This document shows positions 9,500 through 20,055 of a stretch of DNA of 64,000 nt, piece after piece. The position numbers and the translations under genes are program-made. Positions within the stretch are counted from its first letter, which is position 1; every line of letters starts with the position of its first letter. The stretch is from Fidelibacterota bacterium. GTDB taxonomy: Bacteria > Fidelibacterota > Marinisomatia > SCGC-AAA003-L08 > GCA-2689995. The notes below the pieces were generated by a model. That model had not been told where the DNA came from. It worked only from the letters and a program-made list of their open reading frames with translations, and made no database searches. The stretch spans positions 1-64,000 of the forward strand of contig NZIV01000001.1 in assembly GCA_002689995.1 (NCBI GenBank), given 5' to 3'.

Positions 9500-9566
9500 C
9501 ATGACTACTTTAGAAACCTTTTAACTTAATCTTAAATGCTTAATATTTATTTTTTAAATTAATTCA

Positions 9567-10610
9567 ATGAGAAAAAGTTTACTTCTATATTTTTCTATAA
9601 TGTTTTCACAAGATTTATTTGAATCTTCACAACTTAATACATTAACAAATTGGTTTCAAGAGCCTTTAGGATGGACTTATCCATTAGAAATTAATATACC
9701 TGATTTAACTACACCTGAAACTGGTTTCCCAGTTTGCATTTTACTGCATGGTTTTGGTGGTAACGGAAATCAGCTAGTTTACCAATATCAAAATATTTTA
9801 AATACTCAAATTCTTATTGCGCCAACAGGATATATGAATAGTTGGAATATTAGCAATGAACCTAGTAAAGCTCCTGATGTAGAAATGATATCCGATTTAG
9901 TAAATCAACTACAATTATTTAATAACATTAATTCAGATAAAATTAGAATTATTGGATTTTCAAATGGTGCAGCATTAGCTAATAGAATATTCATAGAAAA
10001 TTATAATAGTGGCATAGATATTATATGTTCGATTGTATCTCAATTATCCGAGGCGCAATACCATAATGATAATTTTTATTATCCATCAAATGGGACTAAT
10101 GGTAATCAAGAATTTAACGGATATAATGATATAGCAATTCCTTTAATAGGCAGAAAATATTTGAATATTGGGAATATAAATGACCCTATTATTCCATATT
10201 TTGGAGGTGCAGCAGTTGGAGTAAACTTTTTAAACTCACTAAATTCAATATATCTTATAGCCAAAAGCCAAGGGTATCAAGGTGATATTTTATCTGATGA
10301 AGAAGGCATTGAAATAGATGGTTCATCTACTTATGAATATAATTACTTATCAAATCAAGTAGTTCATTTAAAAGGTAATTCTGGTCATAATCTGAATACT
10401 TATCAGCAACAATATTTAGTTAATTATTTAGAAAGCAGTCCAGATTATGGTGATTTAAATCAGGATAATTTAGTTAATATTTTAGATGTAGTTATTTTGG
10501 TTAATTATGTATTGCAAAATATAAATCAATCAATAGAATATGATCTAAATCAGGATGATAATATTAATATTTTGGATATAATATTGCTCATAAATATCAT
10601 TTTAGTATAA
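9567..10610 (+). CDS. secreted alpha/beta hydrolase (esterase-like) with C-terminal dockerin-like module
   Basis: 'PVCILLHGFGGNGNQLVYQYQNIL', 'IRIIGFSNGAALANRIF'; C-term 'GDLNQDNLVNILDVVILVNYVL...DLNQDDNINILDIILLINIILV'. Confidence 0.82.
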   Translation: MRKSLLLYFSIMFSQDLFESSQLNTLTNWFQEPLGWTYPLEINIPDLTTPETGFPVCILLHGFGGNGNQLVYQYQNILNTQILIAPTGYMNSWNISNEPSKAPDVEMISDLVNQLQLFNNINSDKIRIIGFSNGAALANRIFIENYNSGIDIICSIVSQLSEAQYHNDNFYYPSNGTNGNQEFNGYNDIAIPLIGRKYLNIGNINDPIIPYFGGAAVGVNFLNSLNSIYLIAKSQGYQGDILSDEEGIEIDGSSTYEYNYLSNQVVHLKGNSGHNLNTYQQQYLVNYLESSPDYGDLNQDNLVNILDVVILVNYVLQNINQSIEYDLNQDDNINILDIILLINIILV

Positions 10611-10627
10611 TTATAATTAAATTATAT

Positions 10628-10675
10628 AAAATATTCTGATTAAACTTTTAATAAAAAATAATATCAGAATATTTT
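10628..10675. terminator. inverted repeat, 13-bp arms
   Basis: AAAATATTCTGAT ... ATCAGAATATTTT with 22-nt loop, directly downstream of the CDS ending 10610. Confidence 0.5.
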
Positions 10676-10833
10676 AATTCCTAAAACTTAGCCTAACTAA
10701 ACGGTAATTTTTTAATTTAGAAATATTCAAGTATAATCAATTATTAATAAATAATAAAAATTTAAGGAAATATTATTTAAGTAACTTTTTAAAAGTGTAA
10801 TCAACGTATTAAATTTTAACTAATTATCAAAAA

Positions 10834-12228
10834 ATGAAATTATCTATTTATGTCTTAATATTATTTAATTCTTTATTTTCTGAAGCTGAATTATCAGCAA
10901 ATAAAGATACCCTAATTGTCGGAGAGCATATAGAAGCTCATTTTAATGATTTAAATAGTTATGGTAGTGATTGGATTGGAATATTTTCAATTAATGCTTC
11001 CAATGAGGAATATCTTTATTGGCAGTATACAGATGGAACACAAAATAATAATTATAATTTTATTAGCTCAGGTTTTATAAATTTTTCTCCTATTTCATTA
11101 TCTTCAGGACAATATGAGCTAAGATTATTTTATAATAATAACTATGAGTTGATATCTTCTTATCCATTCACAGTTATTGATAATTGTAATACCAATCTCT
11201 CTTCTGATTTTGAAGATACATTTAATGTTATGACTTTTAATACTTGGTATAGTGCACAATATGGTTATGGTGGATTAGGTCGTGTTGCAGAAATTATTAC
11301 TGAATTAGATATAGATATAATTGGATTTCAAGAAACAAATCCCGGTTCAATTATTGAAATAAAATCATTACTTTATGATTTCGATGGTTATGAAGAATTA
11401 TTTTCAACACCCTCTGAATCAAATATATCAATTATCTCTAGATTTCCTATAATTGATACCATAGACTATAATCTCTATGGAGTTGGTGCTAATGTATTAA
11501 TATCTAATTATGATACACTTAAATTTATTTCCTCACATTTAACCGCCTATCCTTATGGTCCATATGATTTATATCAAGGAGTTTCATCCGAGGATGTTAT
11601 TAATAATGAGTTATCAACTAGATATATTGAAAATTTAGATATTTATAATCAAATAATAACTAACCATGAATATAGTCCTAATTTGCCTATAATATATGTA
11701 GGAGATCATAATACGCCTTCAATATTAGATTGGGGTGAAAATAATATAAATCAAAATTTTGGGTTCCAAATTGATTGGCCAGTTTCTCAATTTTTATTAA
11801 ATAATGGCTTCTATGACTCGTATAGATATATACATCCATTGGTAGAAAATAATATTGGTCTAACCTGGTCTCCAGGATATCCTAAAAATACTTTTGATAA
11901 TGGAGAAATACATGACAGAATTGATATGATATACTTTAAAAATGGTTATTCTAAGAACTTGTATCCTCTAAATTCATATATATATGATTGTGATCCTTGG
12001 CCTTCTGATCATAGAGCTGTTGTTACAGAGTTTGCAATGTGTTTTGATGTAGAAATTGGTGATATAAATTTAGATTTTATAATTAATATTCTTGATATTC
12101 TATCCTTGGTAAATGAAATACTCTACTCCTCAAATTTATATTGTTTATATATTTATGGGGATATTGATAATAATCAAGAATTAAATATTACTGATATAAT
12201 TCAATTAGTATCATTAATATTAAATTAA
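10834..12228 (+). CDS. secreted endonuclease/exonuclease/phosphatase (EEP) family protein with C-terminal dockerin-like module
   Basis: 'FNVMTFNTWYSAQYG', 'DIIGFQETNPG', 'ISSHLTAYP', 'YVGDHNTPS', 'IHDRIDMIYF', 'WPSDHRAVVTEF'; C-term 'GDINLDFIINILDILSLVNEIL...GDIDNNQELNITDIIQLVSLILN'. Confidence 0.88.
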   Translation: MKLSIYVLILFNSLFSEAELSANKDTLIVGEHIEAHFNDLNSYGSDWIGIFSINASNEEYLYWQYTDGTQNNNYNFISSGFINFSPISLSSGQYELRLFYNNNYELISSYPFTVIDNCNTNLSSDFEDTFNVMTFNTWYSAQYGYGGLGRVAEIITELDIDIIGFQETNPGSIIEIKSLLYDFDGYEELFSTPSESNISIISRFPIIDTIDYNLYGVGANVLISNYDTLKFISSHLTAYPYGPYDLYQGVSSEDVINNELSTRYIENLDIYNQIITNHEYSPNLPIIYVGDHNTPSILDWGENNINQNFGFQIDWPVSQFLLNNGFYDSYRYIHPLVENNIGLTWSPGYPKNTFDNGEIHDRIDMIYFKNGYSKNLYPLNSYIYDCDPWPSDHRAVVTEFAMCFDVEIGDINLDFIINILDILSLVNEILYSSNLYCLYIYGDIDNNQELNITDIIQLVSLILN

Positions 12229-12615
12229 ATTTTAATTAAAAATTTATTTGCTTTCGAAAAATTATACCAATAAGCGAAAAATATAGTGGTTACTCATTAA
12301 TCAAAATATTCCACCGTAATTTTAGATTAATTAGTCCTAGATTTAAATCCTAAATTATCATAAACAAATAATTCTATAATTATAAATCAATCAAATATAA
12401 TATCTTTAATATTTCTCAATATAAAGTGTTTTAAATTACTAGATATTTAATGAAAAAAGGATAGTATTTAGTTGCAAAGCAACAATCCAACTTAATAATT
12501 TAATGTACCCTTAATAGTAATTATTCTTATAAAATATCAGATAAAAATTGAATAGATAATTACTAAAATTTATGTTCCAAAATATTTTATTATAAAAATA
12601 TAAAGGTATAAAAAT

Positions 12616-13914
12616 ATGAAAAATATAATCTCTATATTTTTAATATCATCATTAATTTTTTCACATTCATTTTTAGATAATTTCAATATTTTTAATAATA
12701 GAACAGATGGTGATATTAATAATGATGGCGTAGTCAATGTTCAAGATATAATTATATTGGTTAATTTTATTTTAACTAATGGTTCTAATGATAATGCAGA
12801 TATTAATAATGATGGTCTTATCAACGTAATAGATGTTATCCAAGTTGTAAATATTATATTATATGGCCCTATTGCAGATGATTGTAATGAAGAAAATTTT
12901 TCTACTGATGGAATACTTACTAATATAGATGAACAGATTTATAATAATGATGAATCTATAAATTCATATAGTATATACTCCTGGTCTCAAGATGACCAAG
13001 ACAGAATATTATCAGGTAATGGAATACCAAATCATGAGGTTGGTACTTTTCCTAACGCTAATTGCCCTAATTCCATCACAGAACAAAATATAAACCATAG
13101 TTTTTCCCTTTATCCTGAAATAGTATCAGAACAAGGTGAATCTGTCGGTGGTCCTGGAGGAGTAATCGCATATGCTTTGAATAGTGTAAAATTTGATCCA
13201 GGTACTGCTGGTAGATGTAATGACAATGGTGTATGTAGTTTAGCTCAGGGAAATGGTAATTGGAGTATTGAGGCTTTGGGGCATGAAACATTTGATTTTG
13301 GTGATGATATGAATCATGCTCATGTTCAACCAAATGGTGCATATCATTATCATGGAATGCCAGACCTCTTGATTGATTTTTTAAATGATGATGAATCAAT
13401 ATTACTAATAGGATGGGCTTCAGATGGTTTTCCAATTTATGCTGAATATGGATATTCAGATGCTTGTGATAATCAAAGTGAAATTATAGAGCTTCAGCCA
13501 AGTTGGCGGTTAAAAGATTCTCCTGATTTAGGGCGACCAGAAATATTAACAGAATTAACTGGTGGACCAGGTTCAGGTTCAGGGCTTAATATTCCAATAC
13601 CTATGGGTGCTTTTACCCAGGATTTTGAATATATTGAAGGTTCTGGTGATTTAGATGAATGTAATGGTAGAATTGGTGTTACCCCTGAATTTCCTGATGG
13701 GATTTATCATTATATGGTTACTAATCAATTCCCATATTTTTCTAGATGCTTAAAAGGTGATTTTAACGGTACAGGTGGTGGTACAGGTGGTGGTGGTACA
13801 GGCGGTGGTAACCCTCCTGATTGTGAAAATGTCCCCCAAGGTATGCCTTGTTGTGGGGATGGCATCTGTGGAGGTCCTGAAAATAATAGTAATTGCCCTG
13901 AAGATTGTCAATAA
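12616..13914 (+). CDS. secreted YHYH-domain protein with N-terminal dockerin-like module and C-terminal Cys-rich tail
   Basis: 'GDINNDGVVNVQDIIILVNFIL...DINNDGLINVIDVIQVVNIIL' near N-term; 'NGAYHYHGMPDLLI', 'GWASDGFPIYAEYGY'; Gly/Thr-rich linker then 'CCGDGICGGPENNSNCPEDC'. Confidence 0.85.
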   Translation: MKNIISIFLISSLIFSHSFLDNFNIFNNRTDGDINNDGVVNVQDIIILVNFILTNGSNDNADINNDGLINVIDVIQVVNIILYGPIADDCNEENFSTDGILTNIDEQIYNNDESINSYSIYSWSQDDQDRILSGNGIPNHEVGTFPNANCPNSITEQNINHSFSLYPEIVSEQGESVGGPGGVIAYALNSVKFDPGTAGRCNDNGVCSLAQGNGNWSIEALGHETFDFGDDMNHAHVQPNGAYHYHGMPDLLIDFLNDDESILLIGWASDGFPIYAEYGYSDACDNQSEIIELQPSWRLKDSPDLGRPEILTELTGGPGSGSGLNIPIPMGAFTQDFEYIEGSGDLDECNGRIGVTPEFPDGIYHYMVTNQFPYFSRCLKGDFNGTGGGTGGGGTGGGNPPDCENVPQGMPCCGDGICGGPENNSNCPEDCQ

Positions 13915-13966
13915 TCAATTTTGATTTTTTAATATATTTCTAAATACTAAAAGGAATACTTAATAA

Positions 13967-14659
13967 ATGAAGTTAATTTTAATATTTATAATGTCAATTG
14001 TTTTGCAAAACTGTTCAAAAGACTATAAAAATGATGAAAATTTAAGTAATAGTAATATAGAGCTTCCAAATGATATTCGCTGGGTTACTAATTCATCTGA
14101 ATATAAAATTTTATGCGAACAAATTTATTATAATGCATGGAATAATATTTCTCAAATTATAAATAATTCTAATTCCAATTCATGTATTGTGATGGATTTA
14201 GATGAAACAGTCTTAGATAATTCAAACTATCAAATTGATTTAACGGAAAAGAATGAATCATATAATCCAGATAGTTGGTCAAAGTGGGTAAATTTAAAAA
14301 AAGCTAAATTAGTACCAGGTGCAAAAGAATTTATAAATAATATTAGAAAAACAAATGTTAAAATTGTTTTTCTAAGTAATAGAATGGCTAAGAATGAAGA
14401 ACCTACTAAAGAAAATATGAAAGATTTAGGAATCCTACATTCTGATGATATTTTTTTATTAAGAAGAGATAAAAAAGATAAAAAAGATATTAGAAGAAAA
14501 GAAATTTTAAATGGTAAAGGAAGAATGAGTAAAATTGGTAGTCTTGAAGTCATTGCATATTTTGGAGATGCAAAACATGATTTTCCAGATTTAGATAAAT
14601 CATATAAATTTGGAAATAATATGTACATGTTCCCAAACCCAATGTACGGAAAATGGTAA
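13967..14659 (+). CDS. HAD-family acid phosphatase, lipoprotein e(P4)-like 5'-nucleotidase
   Basis: Lipobox-like 'IVLQNCSKD'; 'CIVMDLDETVLDNSNYQ' (DxDET), 'SWSKWVNLKKAKLVPGAKEFINNI', 'VFLSNRM', 'YFGDAKHDFPDL'. Confidence 0.88.
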   Translation: MKLILIFIMSIVLQNCSKDYKNDENLSNSNIELPNDIRWVTNSSEYKILCEQIYYNAWNNISQIINNSNSNSCIVMDLDETVLDNSNYQIDLTEKNESYNPDSWSKWVNLKKAKLVPGAKEFINNIRKTNVKIVFLSNRMAKNEEPTKENMKDLGILHSDDIFLLRRDKKDKKDIRRKEILNGKGRMSKIGSLEVIAYFGDAKHDFPDLDKSYKFGNNMYMFPNPMYGKW

Positions 14660-14773
14660 TAATATAATTTACAGAGCAGTAAAGAAATATTTTTTCTACT
14701 CTTTCCTGTTTTATATAATTATCACCAAAATCAAAAATTAGTTCCAAACAGGAAAAGGATCTGGAAATTTCGC

Positions 14774-15949
14774 CTAATGATTTTTACCAAGCAATAAATC
14801 GTCATCAGTTAATAGACAATTATCTAATTTTTCTGAAATTACTTTTTTATCTAAGCCTTGACCAATAAAAACTAAATCCTGACGCATATCTCCAAAAGGT
14901 TCTACCCATTTATTTTTGATAAAACTAATTGATTCCTTGTCAATAGGCCATCTTTCTTTAGGTATTGCTTTCCAGAAATAACCAGCACATCCATGATGAG
15001 CAATACCACCCGCTTGACTCCAATTACCTGCATATGCTGGACGAGTTGCAAGCCAAAAAAATCCTTTTGACCTGATAAGTTTACCTGCAATGTATTTGCT
15101 ATTTAAAAAATCATGAAACTTTTGTGGATAAAAAGGTTTTCGAGCTTGATATACAAAACTACTTATTCCGTATTCTTCAGTCTCGGGAATGTGCTCACCT
15201 CGCATCTCTTTTAACCATCCTGGAGCTTGTTGTGCGCGATCAAAATCAAATAAACCGGTATTTAAAATTTTATCTATTTCTATTTTCCCATTTGATATTG
15301 GAATAATTTCAGCTGTTGTGTTCAAAGTTTTTAGTATAGCGGTTAGCTTTTTAATATCATATTTTTTTACTAAATCTTTTTTACTTATTAAAATTATATC
15401 AGCAAATTCAACTTGATCCACAAGTAAATCAGCAACACTGCGATGGTCATCTTCTCCTAGAGACTCGCCAACTTCCTTCAAGTTTTTTGCCTCATCATAA
15501 TTTCTCAAAAAATTAACGGAGTCTACAATTGTTACCATTGTATCTAAATCTGAAACCTTTGATAATGAACGACCATTTTCATCTTCAAAAGTAAATGTCT
15601 CAGCAACAGGCAATGGCTCTGAAATACCCGTTGATTCAATTAGTAAATAATCAAATCGGCCCGTCTCTGCTAATTTAGCTACCTCAATTAATAAATCTTC
15701 TCTAAGAGTACAGCAAATACAACCATTACTCATTTCAACTAATTTTTCTTGTTTATGGTTCAATGTCAATGATACATCATTTTTAATCAAACTATGATCA
15801 ATATTAATCTCGCTCATATCATTAACTATTACAGCGACTTTTTTTCCTTCACGATTATTTAATACATGAGATAATACAGTAGTCTTTCCCGCACCCAGAA
15901 AGCCTGAAAGGACAGTAACAGGTAACTTTTTTATTTTTATATTTTCCAT
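14774..15949 (-). CDS. CobW/ZigA-family GTP-binding metallochaperone
   Basis: Walker A '[17 protein letters not shown]', '[12 protein letters not shown]' (CxCC), '[18 protein letters not shown]'. Confidence 0.93.
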   Translation of the reverse strand: MENIKIKKLPVTVLSGFLGAGKTTVLSHVLNNREGKKVAVIVNDMSEINIDHSLIKNDVSLTLNHKQEKLVEMSNGCICCTLREDLLIEVAKLAETGRFDYLLIESTGISEPLPVAETFTFEDENGRSLSKVSDLDTMVTIVDSVNFLRNYDEAKNLKEVGESLGEDDHRSVADLLVDQVEFADIILISKKDLVKKYDIKKLTAILKTLNTTAEIIPISNGKIEIDKILNTGLFDFDRAQQAPGWLKEMRGEHIPETEEYGISSFVYQARKPFYPQKFHDFLNSKYIAGKLIRSKGFFWLATRPAYAGNWSQAGGIAHHGCAGYFWKAIPKERWPIDKESISFIKNKWVEPFGDMRQDLVFIGQGLDKKVISEKLDNCLLTDDDLLLGKNH

Positions 15950-15959
15950 TTCTAATTAA

Positions 15960-16700
15960 TTAAATATTTTTGTTTAATCGGTTATGATTTAACTTATGAT
16001 AAAATTCTACAAAATCAATCGTCATGTAAAGACGTTTATATTCAGTATTTTTGTGAGGCGACCTATGTACTAATCCATTACCTTCATTACCTTGCCAACC
16101 TTCACCCTTTAGTAATGCTACATGCCCAATATCAAGCTCCATAATATCAGATTCTTTTATATTTTTATCAATTAGATTTTGTGGTATCCATTGTGTTCCT
16201 GGCCCTCTATATGTGGTTACCATTCTACATCGAACATCATCAGTATGAAATTTTGGACACATTGGTTTATTAATAGCATCTAATCTTAACCAAACACTTT
16301 TAATATTAAATAAATCACAAAATTCATTAACTAATTTATTTATATCTTCAATTATAATTAATATTTTATAATCAAATTCAATTTCAGAACACATCTTTTT
16401 TAAAGAATTTTTTTTAATAACTTTTGAAAATTCTAAATTTGGATTTTTTAGAATAAAATGATTGCTTGCTTTAATTAAATCAGTATTTAATTTTCTTTTC
16501 CAAATTGCTATATTATTCTCTTTTTTAAAAATTTCTGAAAGGTATGTGGAATAATTACTAATATGGTGATTTTTAAAATCATTAACTTTAGTAGTTTTTG
16601 TTTTAATTTTTATCGATTTATCTGTTTTTTTCGTAATAAAAAATGAATCATTTAAAATATGGTGATTATTAGAAGTGATTTTTTCGTGATTTTTTTGCAT
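15960..16700 (-). CDS. DUF1826-like protein
   Basis: 'PKFHTDDVRCRMVTTYRGPGTQWIP', 'HVALLKGEGWQGNEGNGLVHRSPHK...RLYMTIDF', immediately upstream of the CobW/ZigA gene. Confidence 0.7.
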   Translation of the reverse strand: MQKNHEKITSNNHHILNDSFFITKKTDKSIKIKTKTTKVNDFKNHHISNYSTYLSEIFKKENNIAIWKRKLNTDLIKASNHFILKNPNLEFSKVIKKNSLKKMCSEIEFDYKILIIIEDINKLVNEFCDLFNIKSVWLRLDAINKPMCPKFHTDDVRCRMVTTYRGPGTQWIPQNLIDKNIKESDIMELDIGHVALLKGEGWQGNEGNGLVHRSPHKNTEYKRLYMTIDFVEFYHKLNHNRLNKNI

Positions 16701-16897
16701 TATACTTTATTTTTAAGAGTTTAATTAAAATATTTTTTTTATTTTGAACTAAAATATTACAGTTAAAATTAAATAGCTTTAAATCTTTATTGCAACTAAA
16801 TTGCATTAGAGGTTTATTAAAATTATAACTAATTTTTACCAAAATAATGAAAAAATTTAGATTAATAGCCATTATAAAACGCATGAATATTTAACTT

Positions 16898-17761
16898 ATG
16901 AATATGAAAATAACTATTCAAAATGATAATAAAGCAAAATTATTAATGATAGTTTCTGCTTTATCTTTTTCAATTATGGCATCTTTTGTAAAGGCAACGC
17001 CACATAGTACAGCAATTAAAGCATTTTCTCGACAGATAATTAGCTGTATCTTCATACTAATAATAATTTTCATATTTAATACTAGAATTATTCCTCTCAA
17101 AAAAAGTCGAATTAAATTATTTTTTAGATGTTTATTTGGATCATTAGGTATTTATCTGTATTTCTTTTCGATAGATAATTTGCTTCTAGCGAATGCATCA
17201 ATGCTTACTAGACTTTCTCCGTTTTTTGTTACTCTATTTGCATATCTTTTTTTAAAAGAATCTATTAATAAGTTAAATTGGTTGATATTTATCCCCTTAA
17301 TGATTGGATGCTTATTTATTATAAAACCTAATAGTAATCTTTTTAATCCCGTATCTATCTATGCAATACTTTCAGCTATTTCAGGTGCTTTAGCTTACAC
17401 TATGATTAAATCGATTGGTAAAGATGAATCTGCATATACAATAATATTCTGGTTTACATTATCTTCATCTGTACTTTATGCTCTAATTGCCGGCGAAGAA
17501 TTATTCAAAATGAATAATATTGAATATTTGAACCTTACAATGATTGGAATTTTTGGTCTTTTAGGCCAAATTAGTTTAACATTATCATATCAGCTATCAA
17601 AAGCAAGTAATGTTGCTCCATATAGTTATTTTTATATCTTATTTTCTGGTTTCATAGGTTATCATTTGTGGAATGAATTACCTGATAATTTATCATTATT
17701 TGGATATTTTTTGATAATCTGCTCTTACTCTATTTTATTAAGATTAAATAATAAAATATAA
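16898..17761 (+). CDS. EamA/DMT-family transporter
   Basis: About 10 hydrophobic segments; 'LLLANASMLTRLSPFFVTLFAYLFLKESI' EamA signature. Confidence 0.87.
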   Translation: MNMKITIQNDNKAKLLMIVSALSFSIMASFVKATPHSTAIKAFSRQIISCIFILIIIFIFNTRIIPLKKSRIKLFFRCLFGSLGIYLYFFSIDNLLLANASMLTRLSPFFVTLFAYLFLKESINKLNWLIFIPLMIGCLFIIKPNSNLFNPVSIYAILSAISGALAYTMIKSIGKDESAYTIIFWFTLSSSVLYALIAGEELFKMNNIEYLNLTMIGIFGLLGQISLTLSYQLSKASNVAPYSYFYILFSGFIGYHLWNELPDNLSLFGYFLIICSYSILLRLNNKI

Positions 17762-18065
17762 TTTTATAAATATTCCTATAATTAATACAGTTATAAAAAA
17801 ATTAACTAGAACTTATAAAAAACTAGAATTACTTTCCACAACTAAAAAAAATATATAAGTAATATCAATTTAAAATTAAAAATGTGATATTGCTAGATCC
17901 ATATTTAAGTGTTTTTTTACAATCAGTTTAAAAAAATAAATATTTTTGATACATAATTAATTGTTAATATTATTTCAATTAATTAAAAGAAATAATAAAT
18001 AAATGATTTTATAAAAACAAAAAATAATTTATTATATAGATAAGGTCTTATTATTAAAATAAAAT

Positions 18066-18566
18066 ATGTACAAAATAACATTATTATTTATCCTAGTTTT
18101 CGGTGCTTGTGTAAAAGAATTATCAGAATATGAATTATTACATAAATCCAATCCAGTCGGTAAATATGGAGATATAATTAATTCATCTGAATTTATAAAA
18201 ATTGAAGAGTTAATAAATAATTCTAAAAATTATTTAGATAAAAGAGTCTTAATATCAGGAGAAATTATAGAGGTTTGCCCTATGCGAGGCTGTTGGATTA
18301 AAGTAAAAAATAAAAATTTAAATACCGATATTAGAGTTAAGGTTACCGATGGAGAAATAGTATTTCCTCTTTCAGCCAAAGGAAAGAATGTTAACGTAGA
18401 AGGAATATTTTCAAAATTAGAATTTTCTAAAGAACAAGCAATAAAATGGAAAATTCATTTAGCAGAAGAAAAGGGTATTGAATTATTACATGAAGATGTT
18501 GTTATTAATCCATCTGATTTAATTGAATATAGGATAATAGGAAAAGCTGCTGAAATATATAATTAA
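18066..18566 (+). CDS. DUF4920-like lipoprotein
   Basis: 'LVFGACVKE' lipobox; 'DKRVLISGEIIEVCPMRGCWIKVKNK...IRVKVTDGEIVFPLSAKGKNVNVEGIF'. Confidence 0.75.
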   Translation: MYKITLLFILVFGACVKELSEYELLHKSNPVGKYGDIINSSEFIKIEELINNSKNYLDKRVLISGEIIEVCPMRGCWIKVKNKNLNTDIRVKVTDGEIVFPLSAKGKNVNVEGIFSKLEFSKEQAIKWKIHLAEEKGIELLHEDVVINPSDLIEYRIIGKAAEIYN

Positions 18567-18567
18567 T

Positions 18568-19518
18568 ATGAATCGAATAGTATTATTATCTATATTTTAT
18601 TTGGCATTTGGTCAGGCAAATCAAGTGGTAACAGGATATTTAATGCAAAATGAAATATCTATTTGTATGGAGTATTGTGGTGAGTATTATATAGAAACTT
18701 ATGACGATATATATTGGCCTGTCGTTTTTGATGACAACATACAAAATATCAATCTTTATCTAAATAGATATATTGAAGTCTTGATTGGGAGTGAAGTTAA
18801 TTGCACTGAATGTAACGCACATCAAATTCAAGAAATTAATTTTTCTGACGATTGTGTTTATATTCCTGACTGCTTCGTAGACCCATGTGAAATAGCTCCT
18901 GAATGTCAAATTAATACTCAAACAGAATGTATATCTAACTTCTGTGGTGGATGTTATGCAGACTTCTATGATTATAACGGTAATCTTATTGATTGTAATT
19001 CAGTAGAATGTGAAAATGGAGAAATCAACAATAATAATCCATGTAATCCACTAGAGTGCTGGAATGGAGAATGGTTTGAAATAATTATAGATTGTCAAGA
19101 ACAAATGGGAGTTCCTTGTTTAGGAGGAGTTTATATACCTCCTGTAGAAGGAGAATGTTGTTCAATATGCAGTCTATTTGGCGATTTAAATAATGATTTA
19201 GAAGTAAATGTTTTAGATATAGTTCTGATAGTAAGCTTTATATTAATTACAAATGAGCCTACAAATGCTGAGCTGACTGTAGGAGATATTAACTCAGATG
19301 GGCAGCTTAATGTATTGGATATAGTTGCAATTGTTCAAATAATTTTAAATCCTATGAACGAAGAATGCTATATTGAGCCAGAAATTGGTCCTTGCGAGGG
19401 AATCTGTCCCACCTATTATTTTAATCATAATACTAATGAATGTGTAGAATTCATAACTGGATGTTGTGGTCTTGAAGCATTCTATACTCTAGAAGAATGT
19501 GAGATTACATGTGAATAA
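18568..19518 (+). CDS. secreted Cys-rich protein: CGGC/VWC-like region, internal dockerin-like module, C-terminal Kunitz/BPTI-like domain
   Basis: Signal peptide; '[34 protein letters not shown]'; '[13 protein letters not shown]...[21 protein letters not shown]'; '[22 protein letters not shown]...[22 protein letters not shown]'; '[49 protein letters not shown]'. Confidence 0.8.
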   Translation: MNRIVLLSIFYLAFGQANQVVTGYLMQNEISICMEYCGEYYIETYDDIYWPVVFDDNIQNINLYLNRYIEVLIGSEVNCTECNAHQIQEINFSDDCVYIPDCFVDPCEIAPECQINTQTECISNFCGGCYADFYDYNGNLIDCNSVECENGEINNNNPCNPLECWNGEWFEIIIDCQEQMGVPCLGGVYIPPVEGECCSICSLFGDLNNDLEVNVLDIVLIVSFILITNEPTNAELTVGDINSDGQLNVLDIVAIVQIILNPMNEECYIEPEIGPCEGICPTYYFNHNTNECVEFITGCCGLEAFYTLEECEITCE

Positions 19519-20035
19519 ATATATATTAATATTATTATTATCTGTTTCATTTAATAGTGAGATTATTGAAGACAATAAAATAGAGAAATATAAATTGGAA
19601 AAAGAAAAACTGACTAAGCTTCAATTTGAAGTTACTCAAAATTGTGGCACGGAGCCACCATTTCAAAATGAATACTGGGATAACAAACAAAATGGAATAT
19701 ATGTTGATATAATATCAGGAAAACCATTATTTTGTTCAATTCATAAATTTGATTCAGGAACTGGATGGCCTTCATTTTATGAAGTCATCGATAAAAACGA
19801 AATTAAAAAGGATGTTGATTATAATATTGGTTATAAAAGAACTGAACTGAAATCTTCATCCTCTAATGCACATCTAGGGCATTTATTTAATGATGGTCCT
19901 AATCCAACTGGACAGAGATATTGTATTAATTCAGCTTCACTGAATTTTATTAAATATGAGGATCTTGATGAAAAAGGGTATTCAGAATATAAATACCTTT
20001 TCAAATCAAATATAAAAGAAAATAAAAATAAATAA
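19511..20035 (+). CDS. msrB: exported peptide-methionine (R)-S-oxide reductase
   Basis: '[14 protein letters not shown]', '[27 protein letters not shown]' (catalytic RYCINS). Signal peptide begins at GTG 19511; the ORF-track start at 19499 is too early. Confidence 0.9.
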   Translation: MNKYILILLLSVSFNSEIIEDNKIEKYKLEKEKLTKLQFEVTQNCGTEPPFQNEYWDNKQNGIYVDIISGKPLFCSIHKFDSGTGWPSFYEVIDKNEIKKDVDYNIGYKRTELKSSSSNAHLGHLFNDGPNPTGQRYCINSASLNFIKYEDLDEKGYSEYKYLFKSNIKENKNK

Positions 20036-20055
20036 ATTTATTTATAATATAAAAT

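Noticed and set aside
13076-13435. 119-aa minus-strand ORF, His-rich
   Set aside because: Fully antisense to the well-supported YHYH CDS; composition reflects the reverse complement of that gene.
16669-16884. 71-aa minus-strand ORF upstream of DUF1826
   Set aside because: Low-complexity K/N/I-rich product, no recognised family, lies in the promoter region.
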